A stretch of DNA of 64,000 nucleotides from Streptomyces liliifuscus (lineage in GTDB: Bacteria; Actinomycetota; Actinomycetes; Streptomycetales; Streptomycetaceae). Within the stretch, counting starts at the first letter, position 1; every line of letters begins with the position of its first letter. The notes below the pieces were generated by a model. It saw only the letters and a list, made by a program, of their open reading frames with translations. It did no database searches and was not told the origin of the DNA. Shown here piece by piece: positions 17,471 through 25,487 of the stretch. The DNA lies in contig NZ_CP066831.1 of assembly GCF_016598615.1 (NCBI RefSeq), positions 9,982,001 through 10,046,000 of the forward strand, in the 5' to 3' direction. Position numbers and translations under genes: made by a program.

Positions 17471-17498
17471 CAATCCATGTGCGCCACTGCAACGGATC
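17471..17498 (+). promoter_or_regulatory. Weaker SigK-type promoter match, plus strand
   Basis: CAATCC, 16 bp, CGGATC: one base from the three better sites, with identical spacing and the same ACC before the first hexamer. It points away from the fasciclin promoter into a region that now holds no intact gene, so it may be a relic or chance. Confidence 0.35.
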
Positions 17499-18029
17499 CA
17501 AAGAATGTGGGTTTCTCGCTGAATTCGGCAGATGCCGCCAACTGTCATCACACCCCTTGATTCTCAAGCCATCCACAGCCGGGTCGGCCACGAATCACCT
17601 GTGAGAACAAAAAGGGTCGAATGGCATGAAAAACCTATGCGCCTGGGGCGACCTGCCTGGTGGCCTCGGCCACACGGTCTGGGCCGAGCTGCCGTGCGGC
17701 GCCTGCACATGACATCCCGCCGACTCTCTGCGCGCCGGGCCGAAGCCGACTCCCTGTGCGCCGGGCCGAGAAAAGCGCTCCCCGTCTCGGAAACACCGCG
17801 CTCTGCATCCGAACGGGGCCGGCTTCTGGAAGTGCTTCGTAACACGAGACGGCCCAGACGCGGCCAACCTTCAGAACAGACAAGAGGAGCCGCCCAGTGC
17901 CGGAGCCCGTAGACCGCAGCACCGGAAAGGCACGGCGAGGTCGAGTACGCCTTGTCGGCGGTACGGACTGCGGAAGTCGACGAGGACGCTTTCGCCGTTC
18001 CCGGGCAGCGCCGCACCGACGCACTGATC
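17499..18029. other. Gene-poor stretch, probably decayed
   Basis: No open frame here shows family features. The left part is unusually AT-rich for this genome. Together with the frameshifted HTH fragment to its right it looks like debris between the fasciclin unit and the lipid-modification operon. Confidence 0.45.
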
Positions 18030-18322
18030 CGGCCGGCCACGGCCGGAGTCTTTGTGTCCGGTGTCGGCGGGTGCCGGAGAAAGTCCTTGCGCCAGGCCGC
18101 TCAGGAACGCCGCGCAGGCGGCTCGCCACCCTTGTCGTCGTCGTAGGGCTCCGGCTCCCAGGACCGCGCCGTCGCCGAGGTCAATCCGAACGTCGAGGCC
18201 GCCTGCTGTTCGGTGAGATGCCATGCGCGGCGCAGCCGGACCCGCTCCGCCAGGGTGGCCAACCGCGCCTTCCCCTCCCGGCCATGGCATCCGCATGCCC
18301 GGACACGGCGCGGGCGGGTCAT
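18030..18322 (-). pseudogene. Frameshifted HTH regulator fragment
   Basis: From 18322 one frame gives LATLAERVRLRRAWHLTEQQ, then AASTFGLTSATARSWE, a plausible helix-turn-helix. It then loses sense and stops. The neighbouring frame continues with RRRQGWRAACAAFLSGLAQGL, which I recognise as the segment that normally follows this HTH in a Streptomyces protein family (AYAAFLSGLAxGL). A frameshift near 18145 separates the two halves, so no intact product is expected. Confidence 0.45.
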
Positions 18323-18377
18323 CGCCCCTGGCGGACGGCCCTGCGCTCACCGGATCGTAGGAAGATCGCCCTTGAGG

Positions 18378-18405
18378 CAATCCGCTCTCCTCACAGCTCC
18401 GGATT
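18378..18405 (+). promoter_or_regulatory. SigK-type promoter of the lipid-modification operon
   Basis: CAATCC (18378-18383), 16 bp, CGGATT (18400-18405), followed by ACG as at the sigK promoter. The start of transcription would fall near 18412, giving a leader of about 36 nt with GGGAGGAG before the ATG at 18448. Shared hexamers and spacing with the sigK and fasciclin promoters make this a strong candidate. Confidence 0.75.
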
Positions 18406-18447
18406 ACGCGCGAGATCCACGTTCGCGGCCGACCGGGAGGAGAAGCG

Positions 18448-19737
18448 ATGACACACGCGCCAGGAGGTGCCGCACAAGGCCGGGAACGGCGCACGGCCGT
18501 GATCGGCAGTGGGGTGGCCGGCCTGACCGCCGCACACGTGGTCGGCCGCGCGCACCACGTCACGCTGTACGAGGCCGACGACCGGCTCGGCGGGCACGCC
18601 CACACCCACGACCTGGTGTCGCACGGCAAGACATACCGCGTCGACTCCGGCTTCATCGTGCACAACCACCGCACCTACCCGAACCTCCTGCGTCTCTTCG
18701 ATGAACTCGGCGTCACCACACAGGAGTCGGAGATGAGCATGTCGGTGCGGTGCGAAGGCTGCGGCCTGGAGTACGCGGGTGCGCGTGGCCCCGCCGGGCT
18801 CTTCGCCCGGCGCCGCAACGCCCTGCGCGGGGCCTACCTGCGCATGCTCACCGAGGTGCCCGCCTTCCACCGAGCCGCACGACGCCTCCTCACCCAGGGA
18901 GCCGAACACGCCCTCACCCTCGGGGAGTTCCTGGACCGAGAGGGCTTCTCCCCCTACTTCCGCACTCACTTCATGACGCCGGTCGTGTCGGCGGTGTGGT
19001 CCTGCGACGCGGACACCGCCCAGCACTACCCGGCCGCCTACCTGTTCCGATTCCTGGAGCACCACGGAATGCTCTCGGTGGGCGGATCGCCGACATGGCG
19101 CACCGTCACCGGCGGCTCCCGCGCATACGTCGATCGGGTGGCCGCCCGCCTGGACGCGGTGCGCCTCGCGGCCCCGGTCCGTGCCCTGCGGCGGCACCCG
19201 GACGGCGTCACCCTGACCGCGGAGGACGGCACCACGGAGTCGTACGACTCCGTGGTCGTGGCCACCCACCCGGACCAGGCCCTGAAGTTGCTGGCCGACG
19301 CCACTCCGGAGGAGAAGGAGGTCCTGGGCGCCTTCCGCTACTCCCGCAACACCACGCTCCTGCACACCGACACCCGTCTGCTGCCGCGCGCCCGAGGAGC
19401 CAGGGCCTCGTGGAACTACCTGATGCCGTCATGCACGGCGGGCGCCGACCGGGTGCGGGTCAGCTACGACATGAGCCGTCTCCAACAGCTGGACGCCGCC
19501 GAGACGTTCGTGGTCACGCTGGGCGGTCAGGACCGGATCGCCCCCGACCGGGTCCGCGCCCGCATGGTCTACGAACACCCGGTCTACACCCCGGAGTCGG
19601 TGGCCGCCCAGCAGCGGCTGCCCGAACTGAACACCCCCATCACCTCGTTCGCGGGCGCCTATCACGGCTGGGGTTTCCACGAGGACGGCTGCCGGTCCGG
19701 GGTGGCGGCCGCCGCCGCACTGGGGGTGGAATGGTGA
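18448..19737 (+). CDS. FAD-dependent amine-oxidase-family oxidoreductase (Rv0449c-like)
   Basis: Flavoprotein of 429 aa with an N-terminal FAD-binding fold AVIGSGVAGLTAAHVV followed by YEADDRLGGHAHTHD, and a late ITSFAGAYHGWGFHEDG flavin-contact block. The family is the NAD/FAD oxidoreductase found next to DUF1365 and Cfa-type methyltransferases, as Rv0449c in M. tuberculosis; related enzymes in alphaproteobacteria act as desaturases on methylated fatty acyl chains in furan fatty acid synthesis. The first gene of a five-gene operon, with start ATG at 18448 behind GGGAGGAG and a SigK-type promoter upstream. Acting on membrane lipid acyl chains is inferred from context. Confidence 0.85.
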   Translation: MTHAPGGAAQGRERRTAVIGSGVAGLTAAHVVGRAHHVTLYEADDRLGGHAHTHDLVSHGKTYRVDSGFIVHNHRTYPNLLRLFDELGVTTQESEMSMSVRCEGCGLEYAGARGPAGLFARRRNALRGAYLRMLTEVPAFHRAARRLLTQGAEHALTLGEFLDREGFSPYFRTHFMTPVVSAVWSCDADTAQHYPAAYLFRFLEHHGMLSVGGSPTWRTVTGGSRAYVDRVAARLDAVRLAAPVRALRRHPDGVTLTAEDGTTESYDSVVVATHPDQALKLLADATPEEKEVLGAFRYSRNTTLLHTDTRLLPRARGARASWNYLMPSCTAGADRVRVSYDMSRLQQLDAAETFVVTLGGQDRIAPDRVRARMVYEHPVYTPESVAAQQRLPELNTPITSFAGAYHGWGFHEDGCRSGVAAAAALGVEW

Positions 19738-20477
19738 CGACTCCAGCACCCGCGCCCGCCCTGTACGACTGCGCGATCGCCCACGTGCGCACCGCGCCGA
19801 TGCGGTACGTGCTGCGCCACCGCACGTACATGTGGCTCATCGACCCCGACCGGCCCCCCGAACCACCCCACCTGCTACGACCGTTGGCGCGTTTCGAACC
19901 GCGCGACCACTTCACCGGCGATCAGTCCTCGATCCGCGCGGGACTGGACGCCTTCCTGGCCGGGCACGGGGTGGATCTGGACGGCGGCCCGGTCGTGATG
20001 CTCGCTCACGCACGGGTGTTCGGGTATGTGTTCAATCCGCTCACTCTGTACTGGTGCCACGGCCCCGACGGCACCGTGCGCTGTGTCGTCGCCGAGGTGC
20101 ACAACACCTACGGCGAACGCCACTCCTACCTGCTGAGCCCGGACGCCTCGGGGACGGCGGAGGTCGGCAAGGAGTTCTACGTCTCGCCGTTCTTCCCCGT
20201 CGACGGCCACTACCGCATGCGCCTGCCGGCTCCCGGGGAGCGGCTCGACCTCACCGTGCACCTGGAGCGGGAAGGCGGCAGGGCCTTCACCGCGACCGTT
20301 CGCGGCACACGGCACGAAGCCCGTGCGAGAACGCTGCTGCGGCTGGCCCTGCGACGGCCGTGGTCCACGCTCGCGGTGTCCGTGGCCATCCGCCTGCACG
20401 GCATCCGTCTGTATCTGCGCGGGCTGCCCGTCCAGCCCCGTCCCGACCATCGTCAGAACCCGGAGAAGACCACATGA
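19731..20477 (+). CDS. DUF1365 family protein (Rv0448c-like)
   Basis: A 248-aa protein of the DUF1365 family. Visible family blocks are LYDCAIAHVRTAPMRYVLRHRTYM at the N-terminus (cut here), HARVFGYVFNPLTLYWCH near residue 95, AEVHNTYGERHSYLL and GKEFYVSPFFPVDGHYRMR. The biochemical role is unknown; the gene almost always accompanies the FAD oxidoreductase and a Cfa-type methyltransferase, so a step in fatty acyl modification is likely. It overlaps the upstream gene by 7 bp (4 bp if GTG at 19734 is used) and the downstream gene by 4 bp. Confidence 0.85.
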   Translation: MVTTPAPAPALYDCAIAHVRTAPMRYVLRHRTYMWLIDPDRPPEPPHLLRPLARFEPRDHFTGDQSSIRAGLDAFLAGHGVDLDGGPVVMLAHARVFGYVFNPLTLYWCHGPDGTVRCVVAEVHNTYGERHSYLLSPDASGTAEVGKEFYVSPFFPVDGHYRMRLPAPGERLDLTVHLEREGGRAFTATVRGTRHEARARTLLRLALRRPWSTLAVSVAIRLHGIRLYLRGLPVQPRPDHRQNPEKTT

Positions 20478-21766
20478 GGACAGCCGAGCCCCGATCCGCC
20501 GACGCGGGGCAGACCGTGACCGTGTCCCCGGGGACCGCGGCCGTCGACCCCGCCCGCTGGCCCGACGTCGCCTCGCAACCGTCCGCCTCCCGGGCGCGGA
20601 CCGCGGTCACCGCGGCCGTCGTACGCCGTGCTCTGCGGCGACTGCCACTGCACGTCCGGTTCGCCGACGGCACCTCATTCGGCAAGGGCGGCCCGGCACT
20701 GGACGTCCACGATCCGAAGGCGTTCCACGGCCGCATCGGCAGCCAGGGCCTGGTCGGTTTCGGTGAGTCGTACATGGCCGGCGAGTGGGACGCCCCCGAC
20801 CCGGTCGCCGTCCTCACCGTGCTCGCGGCGAACGCGGCCGAGCTGATTCCCGCGCACCTCCAGCGGCTGCGTGGGCTGTGGGCGCCGCGCCGACCGCACG
20901 CCCAGCGCAACACCCCTGACGGCTCCCGGACCAACATCAGCCGCCACTACGACCTGTCCAACGACCTGTTCGCTCTCTTCCTCGATGGCACCCTCACCTA
21001 CTCGTCGGCGCTCTTCCGCGGCTTTCCCTCCGACTGGGACCTGCTCGCGGCCGCCCAGCACCGCAAGATCAACCGGCTTCTCGACCTCGCCGACGTGCAG
21101 GAGGGCACCAAGGTCCTGGAGATCGGCACCGGATGGGGCGAACTCGCGATCCGTGCCGCCGCGCGCGGCGCGCACGTCACCTCCCTCACCCTCTCCCGGG
21201 AGCAGCGCGACCTCGCCCGCGAGCGCGTCGCGGCGGCCGGACTCACCGACCGGGTCTCGGTGGAACTGTGCGACTACCGCGAGGCGCGCGGCATGTACGA
21301 CGCCGTCGTGAGCGTCGAGATGATCGAGGCAGTAGGCGCGGAGTTCTGGCCCGTCTACTTCCGCACCCTCGACGAACGGCTGGTCCCCGGGGGCCGCGCC
21401 GTCCTCCAGGCCATCACCATGCCCCACGAGCGGATGCTGGCCAGCCGGAACACCTTCACCTGGATCCAGAAGTACATCTTTCCCGGCGGCCTGCTGCCCT
21501 CCGTCGAGGCCGTCGCCGAAACCGTCCGAGACCACACGCGGCTCGCGATCACCCGCCGGGACGCCTACGGCGCCCACTACGCGGAGACGCTGCGCCTGTG
21601 GCGCGAACGCTTCACCGAGCGCACGAACGAGATCACCGCGCTCGGTTTCGACGAGACGTTCCGCCGCATGTGGACCTTCTACCTCGCCTACTCCGAGGCC
21701 GGATTTCGCTCCGGATATCTGGATGTACAGCAGTACCTGCTCACCAAGGAGGCTCCCGCCCGATGA
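20474..21766 (+). CDS. Cyclopropane-fatty-acyl-phospholipid synthase family methyltransferase (first copy)
   Basis: S-adenosylmethionine-dependent methyltransferase acting on unsaturated acyl chains of phospholipids, 430 aa. NISRHYDLSNDLFALFLD near residue 155 is the lipid-entry signature of the family, VLEIGTGWGELAIRAA near 215 binds SAM, and VVSVEMIEAVGAEFWPVYF follows. The C-terminal YLAYSEAGFRSGYLDVQQ is typical of the UfaA1/mycobacterial type. The family contains both cyclopropane synthases and enzymes adding a methyl branch (UfaA1 in tuberculostearate synthesis). ATGA overlap with the genes on both sides. Confidence 0.87.
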   Translation: MRTAEPRSADAGQTVTVSPGTAAVDPARWPDVASQPSASRARTAVTAAVVRRALRRLPLHVRFADGTSFGKGGPALDVHDPKAFHGRIGSQGLVGFGESYMAGEWDAPDPVAVLTVLAANAAELIPAHLQRLRGLWAPRRPHAQRNTPDGSRTNISRHYDLSNDLFALFLDGTLTYSSALFRGFPSDWDLLAAAQHRKINRLLDLADVQEGTKVLEIGTGWGELAIRAAARGAHVTSLTLSREQRDLARERVAAAGLTDRVSVELCDYREARGMYDAVVSVEMIEAVGAEFWPVYFRTLDERLVPGGRAVLQAITMPHERMLASRNTFTWIQKYIFPGGLLPSVEAVAETVRDHTRLAITRRDAYGAHYAETLRLWRERFTERTNEITALGFDETFRRMWTFYLAYSEAGFRSGYLDVQQYLLTKEAPAR

Positions 21767-23073
21767 CCCCCGTCCAAACTGCCGGAGTCGGGACCGCCCA
21801 ACGGCTGGCCGCGCTCGCCGAGGCCGCGTTCGGCGGCCGTCTTCCCGTGCGCTTGCGCACCTGGGACGGCAGCGAGGCCGGCCCACCCGCAGGCCCGGTC
21901 GTCGTCGTACGGTCCCGGCGCGCCCTGCGGCGGCTGCTGTGGGAACCGGGCGAACTGGGCCTGGCGCAGGCGTACATCACCGGTGAACTCGACATCGAGG
22001 GCGACCTCGGCGAGGGACTGCGCACCCTGTGGACGGCAGCCCGGGGGCGCAACCTGCACGCCCCCCGCCTCACTCTCACCGACCGCGCCCACGCGATCGG
22101 GACCGCGGTGCGGCTCGGCGCCGCGGGTCCACGCCCGGCCCCGCCAGCCTCCCAGGCGCGCCTGCGCGGCGGTCTCCACAGCAAGGCCCGCGACCGGGCA
22201 GCCATCAGCCACCACTACGACCTGTCCAACGCCTTCTACCGTCTGCTCCTCGACGAGACGATGGCCTACTCGTGCGGCTACTGGGCGAGCGAGGCCCCGG
22301 ACTTCACTCCGGCCGACGCCCAGCGCGCCAAGCTGGAGCTGATCTGCCGCAAGCTCGGCCTGGTGCCCGGCTCCCGGCTGCTCGACATCGGCTGTGGGTG
22401 GGGCTCCCTCACCCTGTACGCCGCCGAGCAGCACAAGGCGCAGGTCACCGCGGTCACCCTGGCACAGGAACAGGCTGCGTACGTCCGTGAGCAGGTGCGC
22501 GACCGGGGCCTGGAGAGCCGGGTGGAGGTGGTGTGCCAGGACTACCGGGACATCGCGGGCGGCGGCTACGACGCCGTCGCCACCGTGGAAATGGGCGAAC
22601 ACGTCGGCGACGCCGAGTACCCCGCGTTCGCGGCGGCCCTGCACCGGTTGGCCCGGCCGCTGGGCCGCGTATTGGTGCAGCAGATGTCCCGGGGGGCCGA
22701 GGCGCCGGGCGGGGGCGCCTTCATCGAGGCGTACATCGCGCCGGACATGCACATGCGGCCGGTGGGCGAGACACTCGCCATCCTGGAGCAGGCCGGGCTG
22801 GAGGTACGGTCCGTGGAATCGCTGCGCGAGCACTACGTGCGTACGGTCGGTGCCTGGCACCGGACGCTGGAAGAGCGCTGGGACGACGTCGTACGGCTCG
22901 TCGGCGAGGAGACCGCCCGGGTGTGGCGGCTGTACCTGGTCGGCGGGGCGCTGGCGTTCGAGGAGCAGCGCATGGGTGTGGACCAGATCCTGAGCGTGCG
23001 GCCGACGGCCGAGGGGCGCGGCGGAATGCCCGCGACACCCCAGGACTGGTACGCCGGGCTGGACCGGCTGTGA
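21763..23073 (+). CDS. Cyclopropane-fatty-acyl-phospholipid synthase family methyltransferase (second copy)
   Basis: Second SAM-dependent acyl-chain methyltransferase, 436 aa. AISHHYDLSNAFYRLLLDETMAYSCGY (cut) near residue 150, LLDIGCGWGSLTLYAA near 210 for SAM, VATVEMGEHVGDAEYPAF and QQMSR then YIAPDMHMRPVG near 320 are the classic Cfa blocks. It is closer to standard Cfa sequences than its upstream neighbour, so the two are not a recent duplication and may act on different bonds or in sequence. Overlaps its upstream neighbour by ATGA; GTG of the next gene overlaps its stop. Confidence 0.87.
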   Translation: MTPVQTAGVGTAQRLAALAEAAFGGRLPVRLRTWDGSEAGPPAGPVVVVRSRRALRRLLWEPGELGLAQAYITGELDIEGDLGEGLRTLWTAARGRNLHAPRLTLTDRAHAIGTAVRLGAAGPRPAPPASQARLRGGLHSKARDRAAISHHYDLSNAFYRLLLDETMAYSCGYWASEAPDFTPADAQRAKLELICRKLGLVPGSRLLDIGCGWGSLTLYAAEQHKAQVTAVTLAQEQAAYVREQVRDRGLESRVEVVCQDYRDIAGGGYDAVATVEMGEHVGDAEYPAFAAALHRLARPLGRVLVQQMSRGAEAPGGGAFIEAYIAPDMHMRPVGETLAILEQAGLEVRSVESLREHYVRTVGAWHRTLEERWDDVVRLVGEETARVWRLYLVGGALAFEEQRMGVDQILSVRPTAEGRGGMPATPQDWYAGLDRL

Positions 23074-23867
23074 ACGGGTTCGCCTGGGCGGCCTTCGCCG
23101 TCAACCTCGCGTGGTCCGCGGCGGCCGCGCTGGGCGTCATGCTGATCACCTTCGCCATCGCCGTGCGCAAGGGCATGCACCGGATCGTCGACGTCGCCTG
23201 GGGGCTCGCGTTCACCGCGGTCGCCGTGGTGACCTTCCTGGCGTCGGCGGACACAGGTGATCCAGGCCGACGCCTCCTGGTGACCGTGCTGACGGCCGTG
23301 TGGGGTATGCGGCTGGCCGCGCACATCGCCCGGCGCGGGCGCGGACACGGCGAGGACCCGCGCTACGAGGCGCTGTTGTCCAAGGCGCCCGGGAGCCGGA
23401 ACCTGTACGCGCTGCGGATCGTGTACCTGCTTCAGGGACTGCTCGTGTGGCTGGTGTCGCTGCCGGTGCAGGCGGCGCAGTACATTTCCGGGCCCATGAC
23501 CCTGGTGGCCGCGGCGGGCGCCTGTCTGTGGGCGGTCGGCATGTTCTTCGAGACGATCGGGGACGCTCAGCTGGCCCGGTTCAAGACGGATCCGGCGAAC
23601 AAGGGCCGGATCATGGACCGCGGACTGTGGCGCTACACCCGCCACCCCAACTACTTCGGGGACTTCTGCGTCTGGTGGGGCCTGTTCCTGATCACCTGCG
23701 ACTCCCTCGCCGCCGCTGCGGTCAGCGCGGTGTCCCCGGTGGTGATGAGCCTGCTGTTGACCAGGGGCAGCGGAAAGCGGCTGCTGGAGCAGCACATGGC
23801 CGAGCGTCCGGGCTTCGACGAGTACGCGGAACGCACCAGCGGGTTCTTCCCCCTGCCGCCCAGATGA
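23070..23867 (+). CDS. DUF1295 / steroid 5-alpha-reductase-like membrane protein (Rv0446c-like)
   Basis: Integral membrane protein of 265 aa, about six helices. The C-terminal region has the family signature GLWRYTRHPNYFGDFCVWWG, the NADPH-contact motif of the steroid 5-alpha reductase/isoprenylcysteine methyltransferase group, and ends in FDEYAERTSGFFPLPP. Related proteins reduce double bonds in membrane lipids. The GTG start at 23070 overlaps the upstream stop by 4 bp. Last gene of the operon; a perfect hairpin follows at once. The M. tuberculosis counterpart Rv0446c also lies between ufaA1 and sigK. Confidence 0.85.
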   Translation: MNGFAWAAFAVNLAWSAAAALGVMLITFAIAVRKGMHRIVDVAWGLAFTAVAVVTFLASADTGDPGRRLLVTVLTAVWGMRLAAHIARRGRGHGEDPRYEALLSKAPGSRNLYALRIVYLLQGLLVWLVSLPVQAAQYISGPMTLVAAAGACLWAVGMFFETIGDAQLARFKTDPANKGRIMDRGLWRYTRHPNYFGDFCVWWGLFLITCDSLAAAAVSAVSPVVMSLLLTRGSGKRLLEQHMAERPGFDEYAERTSGFFPLPPR

Positions 23868-23869
23868 GG

Positions 23870-23895
23870 AAGTGGAGCCCGAGCGGGCTCCACTT
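23870..23895. terminator. Bidirectional hairpin terminator
   Basis: Perfect inverted repeat, arms AAGTGGAGCCCG and CGGGCTCCACTT separated by two bases, filling the 30 bp between the stop of the DUF1295 gene and the stop of rskA. It can end transcription from both sides. There is no long U-tract, as usual in Streptomyces. Confidence 0.75.
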
Positions 23896-23897
23896 GT

Positions 23898-24647
23898 TCA
23901 GGTGGGGAGGTTCATCTGGGTGAGTGGGGTGGTGGTGGGTTGTGGGGATCCGCCGGTGGGTTCGAGGGTGATGCCCATGCCGGTGGCGTCGTGGAGACCG
24001 TCCATCAGGACGGACTGGTTGCTGCGGGTGGGGTCCATGAGTCCGGCGGGGCGCATGGTGCCGTGGGTGTTGAACCAGAGTTGGTAGACCTTGCCCGGGG
24101 GTGGGTCGGTCATGGCGGTGACGGCGAGGACGGCTTTGTCCTGGTGGTCGGAGACGGTGAGGGTGCCGGTGGCCCCGCCGGGCAGGGTGGTGGCGCGGGT
24201 TTTGGCGTCGGGTGCGGCGAGGACGGCGGCGATCCGGTCTGTCTGCTGTTGGGACTGCCGGGCCTGTTGGAGGGCATCCTCGGCACGCTGGTGCTGCCAT
24301 GCCGCGGTGGTGCCGAGGGCGGCGGCCGCGGCCAGGGAGGCTGCCAGCGCCCAGCGTGGCAGGAGGCGTCCGCGCCGGGCCGTGCGGGCTGTCTTGGGCA
24401 GGAGGGGCCGGCGGGGTGTGTCCTGGCGGACGGTGGTGATCTGGTGGAGTACCTGTGCGCGCAGTGCGGGGCGGGGGGTGAGGGAGACGGCCAGGGCCAG
24501 GCGGGTGGCGGTGGCACTCAGTTCGGCGGTCTCCTGGGTGCAGGGTTCGCAGGCGGCGAGGTGGCGTCGGAATTCTTCGCGTTCGTCGTGGGTGAGGGCG
24601 TGCAGGGCGTAGGCGCCGGTGAGGGTGTGCGGGTCGGCGGTGGTCAT
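23898..24647 (-). CDS. rskA: Anti-sigma-K factor RskA
   Basis: Membrane anti-sigma factor, 249 aa. The N-terminal cytoplasmic zinc-type anti-sigma domain has YALHALTHDEREEFRRHLA, then ACEPC (HxxxCxxC-like), one transmembrane helix at about 110-128 (LAASLAAAAALGTTAAW), and an extracytoplasmic RskA domain with TLTVSDHQDKAVLAVTAM and GKVYQLWF. It would hold the sigma factor inactive until the outer domain is cleaved. The gene overlaps the sigK stop by 4 bp, so the two are translationally coupled. Confidence 0.88.
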   Translation of the reverse strand: MTTADPHTLTGAYALHALTHDEREEFRRHLAACEPCTQETAELSATATRLALAVSLTPRPALRAQVLHQITTVRQDTPRRPLLPKTARTARRGRLLPRWALAASLAAAAALGTTAAWQHQRAEDALQQARQSQQQTDRIAAVLAAPDAKTRATTLPGGATGTLTVSDHQDKAVLAVTAMTDPPPGKVYQLWFNTHGTMRPAGLMDPTRSNQSVLMDGLHDATGMGITLEPTGGSPQPTTTPLTQMNLPT

Positions 24648-25228
24648 GCGGTGACTCCCAGGCAGTCGCGCAGGCGGATGAGTCCGTCGCGCAGGCGGGT
24701 TTTCACGGTGCCCAGTGGGAGGGTGAGGGCTTCGGCGACCTGGCGGTAGGTCAGTCCCCGGTAGTAGGCGAGCACGACGGCCTGGCGCTGGATGTCGGTG
24801 AGGGTGCGCAGGCAGCGTCGGACCTGTTCGCGTTCGAGGCGGGTTTCCACCTGTTCGGCCACTTCGTCGTAGTCGGGGGTGTGGTCCAGCAGGGCGGCCT
24901 TGTGGTCGCGGGCGGATGCGGCTTCTGCCGAGCGGACCCGGTCGACCGCTCTGCGGTGGGCGAGGGTGAGGATCCAGTTGATGGCCGTGCCGCGGTCGGG
25001 GCGGTAGCGGGGGGCGGTGCGCCACACTTCCACGAGGACTTCCTGGGCGACTTCCTCGGACTGTGCCTGGTCGCGCAGGACGGCGCGTACGACGCCCAGG
25101 ACCGGGCCGGCCACGCGGTCGTAGACGGGGGCGAAGGCTGCTTCCTCGCCCAGGGCGACCCGGCCCAGCAGTTCCTGCAGGTCCGGCTCCAGGGACGGGT
25201 TTGTGCCGATGTGCACGGCTTCTTTCAC
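24644..25228 (-). CDS. sigK: ECF RNA polymerase sigma factor SigK
   Basis: ECF sigma factor of 194 aa. Sigma region 2 runs about 25-95 (FAPVYDRVAGPVLGVVRAVL, AQEVLVEVWRTAPRYRPDRG, ILTLAHRRAVDRVRS) and region 4 about 135-190 (LTDIQRQAVVLAYYRGLTYR, QVAEALTLPLGTVKTRLRDG). Partner and neighbours (RskA, Cfa, DUF1295, DUF1365, FAD oxidoreductase, fasciclin) match SigK of M. tuberculosis. GTG at 25228 has AAGGA in front; the in-frame ATG at 25252 would leave almost no leader after the predicted promoter. The gene carries the promoter motif found at its presumed targets, implying autoregulation. Confidence 0.88.
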   Translation of the reverse strand: MKEAVHIGTNPSLEPDLQELLGRVALGEEAAFAPVYDRVAGPVLGVVRAVLRDQAQSEEVAQEVLVEVWRTAPRYRPDRGTAINWILTLAHRRAVDRVRSAEAASARDHKAALLDHTPDYDEVAEQVETRLEREQVRRCLRTLTDIQRQAVVLAYYRGLTYRQVAEALTLPLGTVKTRLRDGLIRLRDCLGVTA

Positions 25229-25262
25229 GGTGGTCCTTCGTGGTCGGGACATCTCCGGACGT

Positions 25263-25290
25263 AATCCGATCCCCACACGGCCACGGATTG
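25263..25290 (-). promoter_or_regulatory. SigK-type autoregulatory promoter of sigK-rskA
   Basis: Minus-strand CAATCC (25290-25285), 16 bp, CGGATT (25268-25263) followed by ACG. Transcription would start near 25256, 28 nt before the GTG start. Identical hexamers and spacing to the promoter at 18378-18405. Confidence 0.75.
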
Positions 25291-25399
25291 GTCCCACCCC
25301 CCATGAAAACGCAGGTGAAACCCCACAGCACGAGCAGGAGGCAGCGCAGTACCAGCGCTTTTCTTGATCACATACTTCGGTTCGGAGCCTTCCCTGCTG

Positions 25400-25439
25400 C
25401 TGGTCCTGGCCTGGTCCTGGCCTGGTCCTGGCCTGGTTC
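25400..25439. repeat. 11-bp tandem repeat, about 3.5 units
   Basis: Units of CTGGTCCTGGC repeated three times and then broken, in the non-coding DNA between sigK and the next minus-strand gene. No function seen. Confidence 0.75.
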
Positions 25440-25487
25440 TTGCTGTTCCTCGTGCTCATTGCCTTGCGGTCGCTCCCGGCGAGGGCA

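Noticed and set aside
25400..25439. 11-bp tandem repeat considered as a CRISPR or iteron array
   Set aside because: Units abut without spacers and there are only about 3.5 copies; no cas or replication gene is nearby.
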